DNA of 64,000 bases from Manduca sexta (taxonomy: Eukaryota > Arthropoda > Insecta > Lepidoptera > Sphingidae). Position 1 is the first letter of the stretch. Each line of letters starts with the position of its first letter. This document shows, in pieces, positions 50,183 through 62,117 of this stretch. The notes below the pieces were generated by a model. The model saw nothing but the letters and a program-made list of their open reading frames with translations. It was not told the DNA's origin and searched no databases. The DNA lies in contig NC_051132.1 of NCBI RefSeq assembly GCF_014839805.1, positions 3,038,001 to 3,102,000 on the forward strand, given 5' to 3'. The position numbers and the translations under genes were made by a program.

Positions 50183-52101
50183 TCATGTATTAGGAACTGT
50201 GTCCATCATCTTGCACATAAGCTGCTTCAGTTGGCTGGACAACTGGCCCACAGTGTTGCACATCTCTTGCATGGTGATGTACACGCTGTTCGTAGATGCG
50301 ACGTGTACTTCCGACGATGTTTTAAACAGCCTCATTTTTGAATCTGTAGAAAAAACAGCACGGTGGTTGAAACCCGTTTTTAAACTTCTGACATTACCGT
50401 ATCTGACAATTCTCTATGCGATACATTTAGGCGTGGACAGCACGGAGATTTAAGATTAGTTGGTATTCTGAAGATATTTTTTTTACATATGCACGACAAA
50501 ATGAACCCTTGCACCTAATAGTAAGTGAAGTAGTGTCCAATAGAATTTCGGCTGTTGAGATATGATTACCCCATCGGCAGTCGACACAATTTTGCCGGCC
50601 TGTTGTCTATTGTATGTTGTATAGGCTCAATAGTCGTGACGAGTTACTATTTTTAATCTCCCTATGTTTTAATATGATGCTGAAGAATAAGATCTATTTT
50701 TAATCTCCCTATGTTTAAATATGATGCAGAAGAATAAGATTTCACTGATGGTCCGTGGCACCGTAAGCAGTAACAGTACCATATATTATAACTTGATTGC
50801 TTCGGTGGCGTAGTGGTATTATGGTACGTCTGCAGTACTAAGGTCTCGGGTGCGAACCTCGGGTCGGGCAGTTACAATTTTTTGTACTCAGTATTAGCCA
50901 ACAAATAATACCCACTGCTGTTTGATGGCAGAAATAGATATCTATAGTTGTTAATATTTAAGAGGCATTTGTACCTCGCAACCTTCGTAACCTATTATTA
51001 CGCTGTAATAACAAACCGTAGGTATTATATTCATAAAAGTATTAAATTTATTTTCAAACATCACCCGCTCCTTCGCCTTAAGTACCGTATCAATCATATT
51101 TTGTACTAAAATGGGTATACACGTATTCGGGAGACAAGATTCATTGTGATGACGGCGCTGATTAGAATACATTTAGAATTTTGAAATGTTTCGATCCAGC
51201 CTGATATAAATTAAGTGTGATATGATTTAGGGTTATTCAGGGTCTTATCCTCCATGCCACACGTTTTTTGACAGTGTGTAACAAGCACGTAACGCAAGGC
51301 GTCACGTTTAAGACAATAGAAATTGCCATACAGAATATCATTCCATGCAAATTTCACGAAGATGACGCCTACATGACCGAGCTACGAGATTAAATTGTCA
51401 TAGAGAATAGACCCCTGTCTTCGTTTATTTAGATATAGCCGAATTTATAAGGGTCCAAGAAACGTATTGCAAAGAAACATATTTGAAAACTTCCAAAATT
51501 ATTCTTGGGAGTTGGTCAACTCGTTAGCCGTTGGACAAAAAAGTAAATTATTTTACCCACCTTCACCATCCTTTGACGCGCAAGAACACGATTTGGTCTT
51601 CTTCACCGGTCTAGATTCCAGTACCGGACAGGGTCTCATCACTGGTGGAGTAATTGCAACTGAAGAGTCTGAAGAGGCGCACGGAGCGTCCGGCCCGCAC
51701 GGCGCTGGGGGACAAGTCGAGGAGTCCGAAGAGGGGATCATTTGCAGCTTGATCCCAGATGGACATTGATGCATAATCGGCGCTGATGATACAGAAAGCT
51801 CACGGTGAGGACATTCCTCGGATTCACAACGAGGTGGATTGTTAGCTGGACATTTTGAATTCGTGCAAGTGAATGGAGGGTTTGTGAGGAATTCCTTGGA
51901 CAGTATCGTGTTGCATCCGGAACATGGACACCTCACAGTGATTATCCCGGCTTTTATATCCTCAATTCGGCCCGGTGTGTAGTTCAGGCAAGAATAATGA
52001 GCCCATTTCCTACAATTCCCTTGGCATTGTAACCCAGTTTTCTTCGTCACAGTTTGCAAACAGATTTTGCATGGGTTTTTCACTTTTACGCATTTACCCA
52101 T
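50183..52101 (-). CDS. PHD-finger cysteine-rich protein 2 (two exons)
   Basis: Exon 1 is 52101-51561 and exon 2 is 50343-50183; donor GAAG/GTGGGT and acceptor CTACAG/ATTC join in phase 1 to give a GAT codon. Total 702 nt, 233 aa. The PHD finger (C11, C14, C26, C30, H35, C38, C60, C63) and the second cluster (C79, C84, C92, C97, with CPAN) are spaced exactly as in protein 1. The linker is Ser/Pro/Cys-rich. Exon 2 encodes MRLFKTSSEVHVASTN, then MQEMCNTVGQLSSQLKQLMC, homologous to the helix of protein 1, and ends MDTVPNT. Without the splice the frame would stop two codons after the donor. The exon 2 match to the paralog is the main support for the splice. Likely nuclear by domain content. Confidence 0.8.
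50484..50605. repeat. Repeat family 3, partial (inverted)
   Basis: Contains cacctaatagtaagtgaagt, caatagaatttcggctg and gcagtcgacacaattttgcc, the inverted core of the family. In the intron of PHD protein 2 gene's neighbourhood (between exon 2 and exon 1). Confidence 0.6.
50799..50883 (+). repeat. SINE family 2, head only
   Basis: cttcggtggcgtagtggtat and ggtgcgaacctcgggtcggg, then truncated. In the intron of the PHD protein 2 gene. Confidence 0.65.
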
Positions 52102-53071
52102 TATGTATTTGTTTCATTTTGTTTAATTTTGGATTAGGGGTGATATTCATTGCTACATGTTTGTATTTTTCACACGTTTTGTGTGACAGATCAAAATTGT
52201 CATAAATACAAAACAAGAATTTAAAAAGCAGGTTGTAGTTTAAACTCTTTGTTTTAAATTAAACACAATGGAACTTTTAAGTGAGAAGAATAAGGCATGA
52301 CAATAGTTCTTAGACTCTACTAGTGGCGAAAGGTGTAATTTTAGGGAACCCGACACAACATATATACCATTGAACATAAATACGGTCTTCAAATAGTTCC
52401 GATGATAATTACATTCTAATTAAATTCTACATAATTGGAAGCCGGCAGGAATCGGGTTATATGGACGTTCCGCCACTGGACTCTTCTATTAATACTAGGC
52501 TATGAATCGAAAAGTTGCGGATCCTAACCTCACTCGAAGGTAAGTGTTTGTATAGGTATGTTGTTCACAAATGCCATTACATCGACTACTCATTTTCAGT
52601 AATTGAGTTGTTATTAAAAGTTGGCCTCAGTTCTTACCACTCAGCGTTAAGCCAATCGGAAAGATGGAAAATTCGGCTGCTATTTAGTATTTAGCAGCAT
52701 AAAAATCAATATTTACGGGCCCTCTTTTATTAAGATAAGCAGTAAATAGGGACATATTGTGGTATGTGTAGCATCAACAAACAAGAAAGACTGATAAAAT
52801 ATCTAATGATAACCTACCTGTTACAGAATTAGCAGCACGCCTAACCGAAAAGACCTTAAGGTACAATTGTTTTATTTCCTGATATTTGCGGATTAGAAGT
52901 AAATTCAACTTATATATTATTTGGATTGCTCAGCAGTACCCTGGTCTACTTGTGTATTGATTCAAACATGTAATTTTGCTATTAAATATCAGACGTTAGG
53001 CAATAACTTCATATAAGGGGTTGCTTGGTCTCCACTCTCCTCTATCTTAAAAAGCTAAGTATTGCTAGCAC

Positions 53072-53842
53072 CTAAAACCTAATGTAATAATTTTTAAACT
53101 TACGTTGCATAGATCGACAGGAGCACGGCTGTGGTCTCAACGCTTTCTTACCATCCTTACTTGGACATGGCGTCAGTATCGGGCACGGAGGGGGCTTCAT
53201 AGGTGATACTTTTGGTAGCTTGTTCTTAGAACAAGGTGGTGATGGGCCACACGGCGCGACTGGTAACCGTGGTACCTTGGGTTTCGGCGTAGAACATGGT
53301 GTCTTTGGCACGATACATGGCGGTTCTGGTGGGGTTAATGGCGGTTGAGGTGGACATGGCGGTTTGGGCATGCTACATGGATTCTGTGGTGGGCACGATG
53401 GTTGCGGACCACATAGTGGCTTGGGAAAACCACATGGCGGTGCTCTTGCACCTGCAGGTAATCTAGCACTCGATGGTGGAGTAATATCATCAGGGGTGCC
53501 TGGACACGATTCTGATGAGACTGGCTGCAGAGCAGCCTTCCTTTTAGTTGGACAGTCGATTTCTTCGCAAACAGGCTGTTTGTTAGCCGGACATTGGTGG
53601 TTGGTGCACGTGTAAGGCGGGTTTGTCAAGAATTCCTTAGGCTCCTCACTCAGGCAATCAGGACAGGGACATGTTACGGTGATAATGCCAGATTTTATGT
53701 CTTGAATTTTCCCAGGGGTGTAATTCAAACAGGTAAAATGTGCCCATTTTCTGCAAGCGCCTTGGCACTGTAACCCGTTTTTGTTTGTAACAGCTAGCAA
53801 GCAGATTTTGCAAGGATTTTTCACTTTCGGGCAGCTTTCCAT
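53072..53842 (-). CDS. PHD-finger cysteine-rich protein 3 (Pro/Cys-rich tail; 3' end uncertain)
   Basis: Starts MESCPKVKNPCKIC; the frame runs 256 codons to a TAA. The PHD finger and second cluster keep the same residue positions as proteins 1 and 2. From about residue 125 the protein is built of PC and PPC repeats (GPQPSCPPQNPCSMPKPPC and similar), much longer than in its paralogs. Near the end, CSCRSMQ is followed by C/GTAAGT, a strong donor, and the remaining KFKNYYIRF looks intronic. A final exon like that of protein 2 is therefore expected, but I found no MCNTVG-like exon downstream. Its start is 835 bp from the divergent mRpS25 start, so the two may share a promoter region. Confidence 0.75.
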   Translation of the reverse strand: MESCPKVKNPCKICLLAVTNKNGLQCQGACRKWAHFTCLNYTPGKIQDIKSGIITVTCPCPDCLSEEPKEFLTNPPYTCTNHQCPANKQPVCEEIDCPTKRKAALQPVSSESCPGTPDDITPPSSARLPAGARAPPCGFPKPLCGPQPSCPPQNPCSMPKPPCPPQPPLTPPEPPCIVPKTPCSTPKPKVPRLPVAPCGPSPPCSKNKLPKVSPMKPPPCPILTPCPSKDGKKALRPQPCSCRSMQRKFKNYYIRF

Positions 53843-54677
53843 TTTATATGAGTTTATTCATTTTGTGTAGGTCCAACTATATCTGTGGATTTTGTTCAAA
53901 TTGGGTACATAATAACACTGAGATTTTGTTCACATGCTTGTTTTTTTAAACATTTTGATTGACTTAAGGAGAAATATAATATTGATTTGACAAATAAAAA
54001 GAACCAAAGAGCATTATAATAGAAAAGAACGTCATAAGATCGTTCTTTTTAAGTTTCCTTATAAACAGGTCATACGTGTTCCAAAAAAATTTTGAAACCC
54101 GCACCTACTAGTTTACCGTCAAGCAGGTAGGTAAACGTATAAGTATTAGAGCAGGCACGTACCGTTGCAACGCGAAATACCACGGCGTAGCCTCGTATGT
54201 GTCAAACAGTGTCAAATAAGGCCGCCACAGATTTTAGTTAGTATGGTGGTGTATAGTACTTATGTGTGTGTACTTCAGAAGTATTACACCTTAGAGATCT
54301 ACCCAATCCAGTAATTGCTCGGATGATGCTATACTTTCGAGTTATAAGACCAGTCAAGATATCACTACCAATATAACCGTTCCACTCGCTGCCCAGTGTT
54401 ATTCCAGGGTCTTATTGCCATATATTATTCCGAAGTTATTTGTTTTATGTAATGCGTGTTTAACCTAATGAATAAGAACACTTATATTCTCTGATATAAA
54501 AATATTTAATAAATAATGTTGTTACAGGTTCTTACAACACCATAAATTCGATTTTTAATCTGTAGATACTTCAAGTCTGAAAATGTCATAATTGTCAAAA
54601 ATTGAGGTTATTCTTTACTGTACAGATTTAGGTTAGTTTCTTATTATATGCAAAAGTTTTATTAAAATTCAAGCAAA

Positions 54678-55685
54678 ATGCCGTTCATGAAAGGTAGAGC
54701 GCCTATCAGGCGTACACTGAACTATTTAAATGCCGGAAGACTAGTACTAAAGGACAAAATCAAGATTTTCTCCGTTGCGTACAACATAACAGGAAATAAT
54801 AATATGGGTGCAAAAGAGTTTATATTCTGGCATCTACCGCAAATACAGTACAAAAACCCCGATGTACAAGTCGTAACATTGAAGAACATCACACCTTCGC
54901 CTTTTGTAAAGTGCTATTTTGAAGATGGAAGAAAAATCTTAGTGGACGTTGACAATAAATCGAAGGAAGAAATATTAGAGCATTTAATTAGCATAGTTGG
55001 TATGTTAACTATACATGTTTCTTTTATAGTTTTTAAGCTTAAAAATTGACAAATCTACATGTGGATTCTATATTTACTTTTAAAACATACATAAACTTAG
55101 TCTTCAGAAACTTGACATTTATAATAATAAGTAGGTACTAATATCCCCTTAGTAGTACATAAGGGTCACGGTGTCTTATACCAGCCTCAGAAACTGCTGA
55201 TCAGTGGCCAATAATATAACATAAGACTGATTTTAATATATATCCACCCACCAGGATAGCGACCACCATACACAAGGTGTTAAAACCCGCCATAATAGCC
55301 CATGTAAGTGTGTCGCATTCTGGGATCAGCTAGTGTATATCCAGCTTCAACAGGCCGGCATAATTGTGTTGATTGTTGAGGGGTAATCATCACTCGTCAG
55401 TCAACATTTTATTAAACTATTCTCTACTTACCATCAGGTGCAGAGGGGTCACTTTATTGTGCTCATATAAAAAAAAAATATAACACATGCTTTTCATTTG
55501 CAGGTAAATCCAAAGACGTTCTAGATTTAGAAGCAATCACCGCTGAAAAGAAAGACAACCCGGCCAACTTTGGAATCGGTTGTGAACGGCCATGCATATG
55601 TGAAATTTATGGTCAGGTACCATGTCCTGGAGTGGTCCCGCTACCAAAGTTCATGAGAGGAAAATTCAAGAACCCAAATAATTAG
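54678..55685 (+). CDS. mRpS25: Mitochondrial ribosomal protein S25 (mS25)
   Basis: Exon 1 is 54678-54999 and exon 2 is 55504-55685 (TTG/GTATGT donor, TTTGCAG acceptor, phase 1), giving 167 aa, the usual length for this protein. The N-terminus MPFMKGRAPIRRTLNYL, central LPQIQYKNPDVQ, KNITPSPF and LVDVDNKSKEEILEHL, and the C-terminal CICEIYGQVPCPGVVPLPKF and MRGKFK are the conserved blocks of mS25. C-terminal Cys residues in ERPCICEIYGQVPC fit its metal-binding/structural role in the mitochondrial small subunit. It is nuclear-encoded and acts in the mitochondrial matrix. The intron holds a repeat family 3 copy. It is transcribed divergently from the PHD protein 3 gene. Open frame past 54999 is intron read-through, not coding. 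Confidence 0.95.
55235..55478. repeat. Repeat family 3 copy in the mRpS25 intron
   Basis: Marks ggatagcgaccaccatacac, aaaacccgccataatagccc, aggccggcataattgtgttg and taccatcaggtgcagagggg. It ends about 25 bp before the exon 2 acceptor. Confidence 0.75.
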
Positions 55686-55820
55686 TTTTATTGTAATGGT
55701 TACTATTGCCTTTTAATTTTTATGTTGGTACAGTCAACCGCAAAAGTAACTGAACATTCAGAAATTCAAATGGCTTTTACACATTAACTTCAATCAAAAT
55801 ATAAATTATTCCTTGCCTAC

Positions 55821-55826
55821 AATAAA
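55821..55826 (+). terminator. Candidate poly(A) signal of mRpS25
   Basis: AATAAA 136 nt after the stop codon; the first canonical signal downstream. No cleavage site can be read from sequence alone. Confidence 0.45.
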
Positions 55827-58134
55827 GTAAACCCTTTGAAATTAATTACTGTGAAGAAAAAAAGATTGTCAATATGAGCACAAAAGTTTAAAGGTGATTT
55901 GAAGTTATTCATTTGTTCAACTACTTTTGTGTACTAAAATCAAAAATGACTTGTGTATCTTACAGTAATTTAATTTAGAAAGACAATCAGTTCCCTTAGA
56001 ATACATGACGAGCATATGAATGAACTGCTTTAAACAAGAAAAAAAAATCAATTTTATTCTTTCTCTGTATCATGTACTGTAGTTTATACCTTAAACTGAT
56101 TTTGAAAAGAGCAACAATAGAGTTTCTTGCCCGTTCTTCTCTGGTGAGAACTGCTTTACAAACTGGTGGTATGTTTAATATTGACGGACTCTAAATAATG
56201 TACAACATTTTACAGGTCCAAGTAAATTATATAATTTCATTGATTTGAGATTGATTGAGTGACCAGTGCGAATAACATGTTGCAGTGAAACAACAAATTA
56301 ATGTTATTTGATGTCATATTCTACTAGGATTGGGATTTTAAATTCAGTATGCTAGCAAGTAGTGTAACAAAGCCTCAAGTAATTATGAACAGTCCTTGTT
56401 ATTTTATTTTTTAACACATGTTACAATCATATTTATATTATATTAAAATATGAAAAATAATTGACAGTAATTATAATCCAAAAAATGATTCAGAAAGTAA
56501 TAACTAATACTGAGGTATAGGTATTCCAGACCCATAAGAAATGGAGTTTGGGTGATTGTGGTTTTTGGAATATTATCAATTTCTGGTCTTGTTTCTTACA
56601 AGTAATAACCTTGTATAATGGTAGTTGGTAAGACGGCAGCAGTGATATTTAATGATCGGTAGCTAAAATAGGCCTGCATTGGTAACATGGTTGTATTGCT
56701 GTGCTGTAACACTGGTCTGAAGTTCAGGGTTCGAATTCCGGGTCAGACAAAAGTGATATTGGGTTTTTTCTGTTCAGTCTCAGCTCAGAGTCAGGAATTT
56801 GTACTCTACATGGCTATAGCCTAAATCCCTAGCACATCATGCGATGGAATATACAAGTGAAAAGTAGGTGCCCTGATTGCACCTCTGCTTACTCCTTTGG
56901 GGATAAACATCAAGTGGTGATATCGTCCGGTGAGAAGTAACGCTTCCTCAATAAAGCATGATTCAACAACAAAATAACTCTTTAAAAGGCAATAGTAATG
57001 TAATAATTTAATATTAAGATTTGTAGATAGATTTAATTAAGTTAGTAGTTGTAAATTATATTAAAAAAAGGTCTATAACCATAGTTTTATTTATGTGATT
57101 GAATAATATTTCTGTATTGATTTTCATAGCAAAGATTGTATTATCCATGGTCCCCAAGAATAAAATTTTATCTGCAAAATGTCTAGTTGCAATATGAAGG
57201 TTTTAAGTTATGTAAGTGAAAATATAAATTAATTATTTCAAAACTATTGATTGTTATTAAAAATTAAATTGTTAACAAAACAGAATAAATTTTTTATTTT
57301 GAGGTGAGTAATAATTTTTTATATTTTCACTTAAGGCGATACCTCAAGGTCCATTTTCATACATTTTGTTTCACCTTTAATCTGGGTAACTAAACAAGTA
57401 TTGGCAAGTAAAGAATTTAAATTCACGTCTAGTTAGTGATTAGTTCTCGCAGTTGAAAGAAAAACGTAAAAATAATTAATAATCATGGATATTTCGGCCT
57501 TTAAAATTTAATATGACGAAATTAGGCAACTAGGCATTTTGCAGATGAAATTGTGTTCTTGGGGGTGGTGGTTATCTATTTATCATTTCTATATCAACTT
57601 TCAGTTGGTAACAGATGGGAGGTCAACGGATAACTTTTCTTTTAGACACATACATAGTTTGCTGACTTATGTAACCAATAAAATACTTCAAGCACACTAC
57701 TTTTATGGTTTGTAGATCTGTTTCCAATTTGCCCAAAGTGAAATAGAATATCAAAAATTATAAAACAATTCTGATCAGTCCAAAATAAGTTTATAATAAC
57801 AATGATTTGACATTTACAACAGATGATTCACAAAAATAAACATTACAATTTACCACTAAAATACAAAACAAATTTATAGGCTTTTCTTTACTGTGGATTT
57901 AGAATGCAATAGCGTATTCTAGCTCTATATTTACACATACAATATGCTTTCTTATTCTTATTATCAACAACTAGAAGAGTGGTTATCGTAAATTTTCAAA
58001 CATCATTGACCTTCATGTCTTAAATCTATCAATTTTGATACAGCGAGGCCTCGGCTTTGAGCACAATTACTGGTATACGATTTGCCAAGTGCCTGCTGAT
58101 TCGAGATAGATGAGGTCTAATCTGCGTCCAAGAC
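55827..58134. other. Spacer between mRpS25 and the carbamoyltransferase-like gene
   Basis: Convergent 3' ends of two genes. A SINE family 2 copy lies at 56689-56940; otherwise AT-rich with no gene or named element recognised. Confidence 0.55.
56689..56940 (+). repeat. SINE family 2, full length
   Basis: B box gggttcgaattccgggtcag, body tgatattgggttttttctg and gcacatcatgcgatggaata, end cctttggggataaacatcaa. Diverged relative to the copy at 17905. Confidence 0.75.
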
Positions 58135-61100
58135 CTAAAACCTATACCCCTTTACCGCATTGGCCATTAGCGCCGCAGCGATGTAGTGCATGTTCTGGAA
58201 CGCGGTGAAGGTCCTCGCGTTGCAATGATGGAAGAGTTCGTCATCCACCTCCTCACCGCGAGGACATGTGTGGAAGAATCGCCAGTCGCAAGTCGCGTTC
58301 TTGCTTATATCCTGGAAGAATTAATAGACGAAAAAAATTGAATGTAAATTCGATAGTTTATACTATAGACCCCAGTTCCGTCCTCGACGCCTTCCTCGTC
58401 CACCCAACTCTTCTAATATTTCTGGCTCGCGTACCAGCGAATAAGGTAATGGACAGATTGTGTAATACACTCATTCCTAATCGTTGATGTCTCATCCTCT
58501 CCTATTGGCTGTCCTGAGCCGAGGTTCCTTAACCGTTCAAGATTGCCCTCCGCATGGTAGCATAATTTTCAGGGGTTGCGAGCGCCTAAAGCGCTCTCCC
58601 GAAATCCGGTGTGTTTGTATAAGCCGGCCCTTGTCTGGCTAACAAAGGTCATGTCAAAATAGGTCATAAAATTATCATCATTATCTAGTATAATAAATGA
58701 GATATACTGGCCATTGTTTTAGGGGCGATAGCCAAGACCCCTTTTGTACAATTGTTAGCGTTAATAGAAAACAAAAAATATATATGAACTACTACAGTCT
58801 GTTGCCTAGGATATTTTTTTTAACGGTGACGGCAAATGATTACCCCTCGTTAGTCGACACAATTATGATGGCCTGTTCGATAGCTTTACCTCAGTAGACA
58901 TTTTGAACTCCTCTATCTTGTCCTTTTTGGTGGTTGTGGGTCCAGCAATAACTATATGACTGTTCTGCAAAACATCCTCCCGTGATAAGCATTGTTTTGA
59001 TTCCGTTGAGGACTTTGATGTTATGTCCTCACTTGCTTTGTATAACAGAGGACTGACTGGACATTTCTGGAAAATATTGTCATTCTAGATACCTCGGTAC
59101 AGTCCTAAAAAGGTATGAAAGATTAACAAGCTCCAATATACATGATTGTGAAGTCATATTACATTAATATTTTGTAGTTTTCAAAATATTACCTATAAGT
59201 TTAAAAGATGTTACTGTTTCATACAAATAATTTGTTATGTTTCTCCGCGCGATTTTAATTTATTTCAGTTTGAAACTTTTTGAAAAATTTGTATGATCTA
59301 ACGGTACCATATCTTCTCTTAACTCATAAAAAATTTCGGGCAATGTTATAATAAAAAAAATATGCTCTACTTATATCAGCAGAACAAAAAAATTACCACG
59401 TTTTTAATGATTTTAAAATAACAAGACTAGAAGAATTACAGATTCCGACTTAAATGAACTCAAATTAAAGGTAAAGGGTCTAAAAACCCTAGAACTCTAA
59501 TGATAAGTTCACTGGTACCCAGCCTTCTAGATGCAAACAAACTAGATATTGATAAAGCGAAGTACCTCGCAACAGCATTTGAACTTGATGTTTGCGCCGA
59601 GCATTGGACACAACAGCAAATACGAGTTTAGAATTGGATGCGGGGCGCCCAAATATGAAATGTTCAAGCATCGCATCGTGCCGAACTCTTCCTGTAAATA
59701 AAGGCGTTATAATCAATGAATCTATACAACTTTGCATCATGTTTACCTAATTGACTGCTTTGATGGTTAAGCTACATTACAGTACCATAGCAGTGCTTGC
59801 ATCTCCGGTCCGATACCAAGGTCGTGCAAAGAGATATTAGGTTTTTCTATCAGTATCAGTCCGGAGTATGAATATTGTACCCAATATGCCGATAGGTGCG
59901 CTCCCTATCACATCATGGGACGGAATGTATATGGCGAAAAGTAGGGCACCAGTTGCGCCTCTGTCCACCTTTGTAGATAAAAGGTGTGACTGAATGTGTG
60001 TGTATAACTAATTAATCTAAGTCGAAGGGAAATTGAAATCGGAATATTTCGTCACAAGTAATTTTCTTAAAAAAGTAAGCAGACGCGTAGCTAAACTTGG
60101 ATAAGCTATTTGTTATCCGAGTTTATTTTTGGAGGAAGTTCATCGGCTACAAATTCATTAGATTGAAATTGGATTGCGTGATCTAGTGTCTGAATTGATT
60201 ACATATAGGGACATCATTTAAGTAAATTGCTTGAAACGTATGGACTTGGGTAGTGTCATATTGGGGTGGGATAAGGTATAAGAAGACGTGGTGTTAATTA
60301 TAATTGCCCATAACTGAATCACGATCACATTTTTAGTCTTGGATGTAATTCAATTGGTGAACAAAATACAGATTATTCTTATACATACGATGATAGCCAT
60401 GATTGTAGACATAGACTGAATGCTGGCATGAGTTCTGGATCGCATACAAAGGACTGGTACCGAGGATTTGTTAGCGAAGCGCTGGACACACATATGCGTC
60501 GACGTGGACACGAAGATGACATCCGACATGGTAGAAAATATTCTAGAAGCAAGATTTTAATATTATATATGTAGGTAGTTAGGTACTGTCTATAAGATAA
60601 AAAATTTGCAGTCACGCCTCTCCCATTGTTTTAATGTCAATAAACAATACAAAACCCACTGCCTAAAAATATTGTGTTAGTTTTTTCATAAAATTACATA
60701 ATCGGACGAGCATGTAACTCATCTAATGGCGAGTAAGCTTCGTGGAAACTATAAATTGATTATTAATACTATACCTTCCATTATAATCATGGTCCCAGAG
60801 TAAATGATCTGTGATGTTAACATCGTATGCTCCTAAAAAGGTCGCGGCTTTTGACACAGCAAGGTTCAAAACTGGCTCATTCACCTCTTGCAGTATCGTT
60901 ACTTTGGCATCCTTGAGGATATCCTGAAGATCACAAATGGTGCGGGGGCACCTACTTAATTTTCAGATAGGTAGCTACTGCTATATAGGAAGTATCCACA
61001 TTATCATGAAAAATCCACTTAAACTATTGTTTCTAACGATATTCCGTATGATTTGTTCTATGGTCATATTACAAGCTAAGTATTCTGTTACGTTGAAAAC

Positions 61101-62117
61101 TAAAACTAACGATCAATTAAAAAATAAAAAGATGTCTAGAAACACTAGACGCTGTTATAGTCTCGTAGAAAGACAAATATTACAGCATGTCTCCATATTT
61201 TATGAACTCGACGGGCACTAAAGACTGATTGACACAAAGAATCTCACGCGACAGATGAGAGTAAAGAAATGTTTTGTTTTCAAGGCATCATACGATTTAC
61301 ACCTTTAGATACTTTTATGTAATGCTATATAATTATCTACGGAAATAGGTGTATATGGAGGTACTTAGAACTAATTACAAACTGTAATAGATCATTTGTT
61401 AATCGCCGAGGTGGAAGGTTGTAGTGCTGAGGGATATGGGAGAATGTCACGTTTCCTAAGACGATATCATGGATAGAGCGAAGTGGAGAAGACAAACGAG
61501 GAAAGCTGACCCCACTACCATGGCATCCATAACTTGGAAGAAAGAGAGAGAAGAATTATCGATCGAATTTGTCTAATTTCCTCGTCTATAGAATCAAAGA
61601 CAATATTTTTGTATTAGAATTTTCTTCCATTAGCTGTACCTATAATTGCGCTGTCAAATGAAGGTCACGTTGTGATTTGAACCGCAGTTTTTGTTTTAAA
61701 GAAGGGAAATAAATGTTATTATTACTGAGGTAGAAATTGCAGGAGTTTTTTTTTTTATCAGGGCTACGTTAAAGTAGCCTCACTGCACCTGATGGCAAGT
61801 AAACAGGTACCCAAAAAACCGTCGACCGCCAAGAGATAAACATCCCCGGACGGTCGGCACAGTTATGCCGGCAGCCGGCCTGCTTAATTCTTAACGCTCC
61901 GCATGAAGGACCCCAAGTTTTGGAAGGAACACATATGCAGTCAAACTGTAAAACAGCTCGGAGTTTTAACTTTTAAACATAATTAAAGAAACATACCAAT
62001 CTTTTTTGATGCGTGTTCGTTACTCTTCGCTTCAGGTTGATAGCGCTGTCTATAATACTCATAACCATGCCAGCTGTCCATTGTTTGAAACAAATTAAAT
62101 GGACAGGTCGCGGATAC
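58135..62117 (-). CDS. Ornithine carbamoyltransferase-like protein (predicted pseudoenzyme)
   Basis: Six exons: 62117-61997, 60923-60775, 60542-60389, 59691-59566, 59066-58890, 58311-58135. All GT/AG sites and phases join into one frame of about 300 aa. The order follows the OTC fold: HLICFKQWTAGMVMSIID (N-terminal helix), ILKDAKVTILQEVNEPVLNL (strand and STRTR position), FLGAYDVNI, DVIFVSTSTHMCVQRFANKS, THASIQSMSTIM (HPxQ position), LNISYLGAPHPILNSYLLLC, VLQNSHIVIAGPTTTKKD (SMG position), and DWRFFHTCPRGEEVDDELF (HCLP position). Catalytic residues are altered: STRTR reads NEPVL, SMG reads TTT, HCLP reads HTCP. A first exon at 62505-62453 (MDNGSFFILKIPLKLLNP, phase-2 donor CC/GTGAAC) would complete about 318 aa, but is weak. 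Family members are mitochondrial urea/arginine enzymes. This one may have another role. Confidence 0.82.
58500..58655. repeat. Repeat family 6 copy
   Basis: Inverted relative of 16376-16556: cctaaagcgctctcccg and gtataagccggcccttg. Within the last intron of the carbamoyltransferase-like gene. Confidence 0.5.
59756..60001 (+). repeat. SINE family 2, diverged
   Basis: Body gatattaggtttttctatc, gataggtgcgctccctatca, catcatgggacggaatgtat and end gtagataaaaggtgtgac. In intron 3 of the carbamoyltransferase-like gene. Confidence 0.65.
61400..61560 (+). repeat. LINE-like coding fragment
   Basis: Plus-strand piece reading AEVEGCSAEGYGRMSRFL, then in another frame MDRAKWRRQTRKADPTTMA, resembling the C-terminal end of insect LINE reverse-transcriptase proteins. 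Frameshifted and short. Confidence 0.4.
61757..61895. repeat. Repeat family 3, partial (inverted)
   Basis: ctcactgcacctgatggcaa, aaaccgtcgaccgccaagag and gacggtcggcacagttatgc, the inverted form of the family core, preceded by a T run. Confidence 0.65.

Noticed and set aside
55000..55049. Extension of the mRpS25 frame past 54999 (16 extra residues)
   Set aside because: This is intron read-through; the GTATGT donor at 55000 and a homologous second exon at 55504 complete the protein.
59489..59740. 83-codon minus-strand frame at the carbamoyltransferase-like gene
   Set aside because: Wrong reading frame over a real exon; the correct frame of 59691-59566 reads NISYLGAPHPILNSYLLLC.
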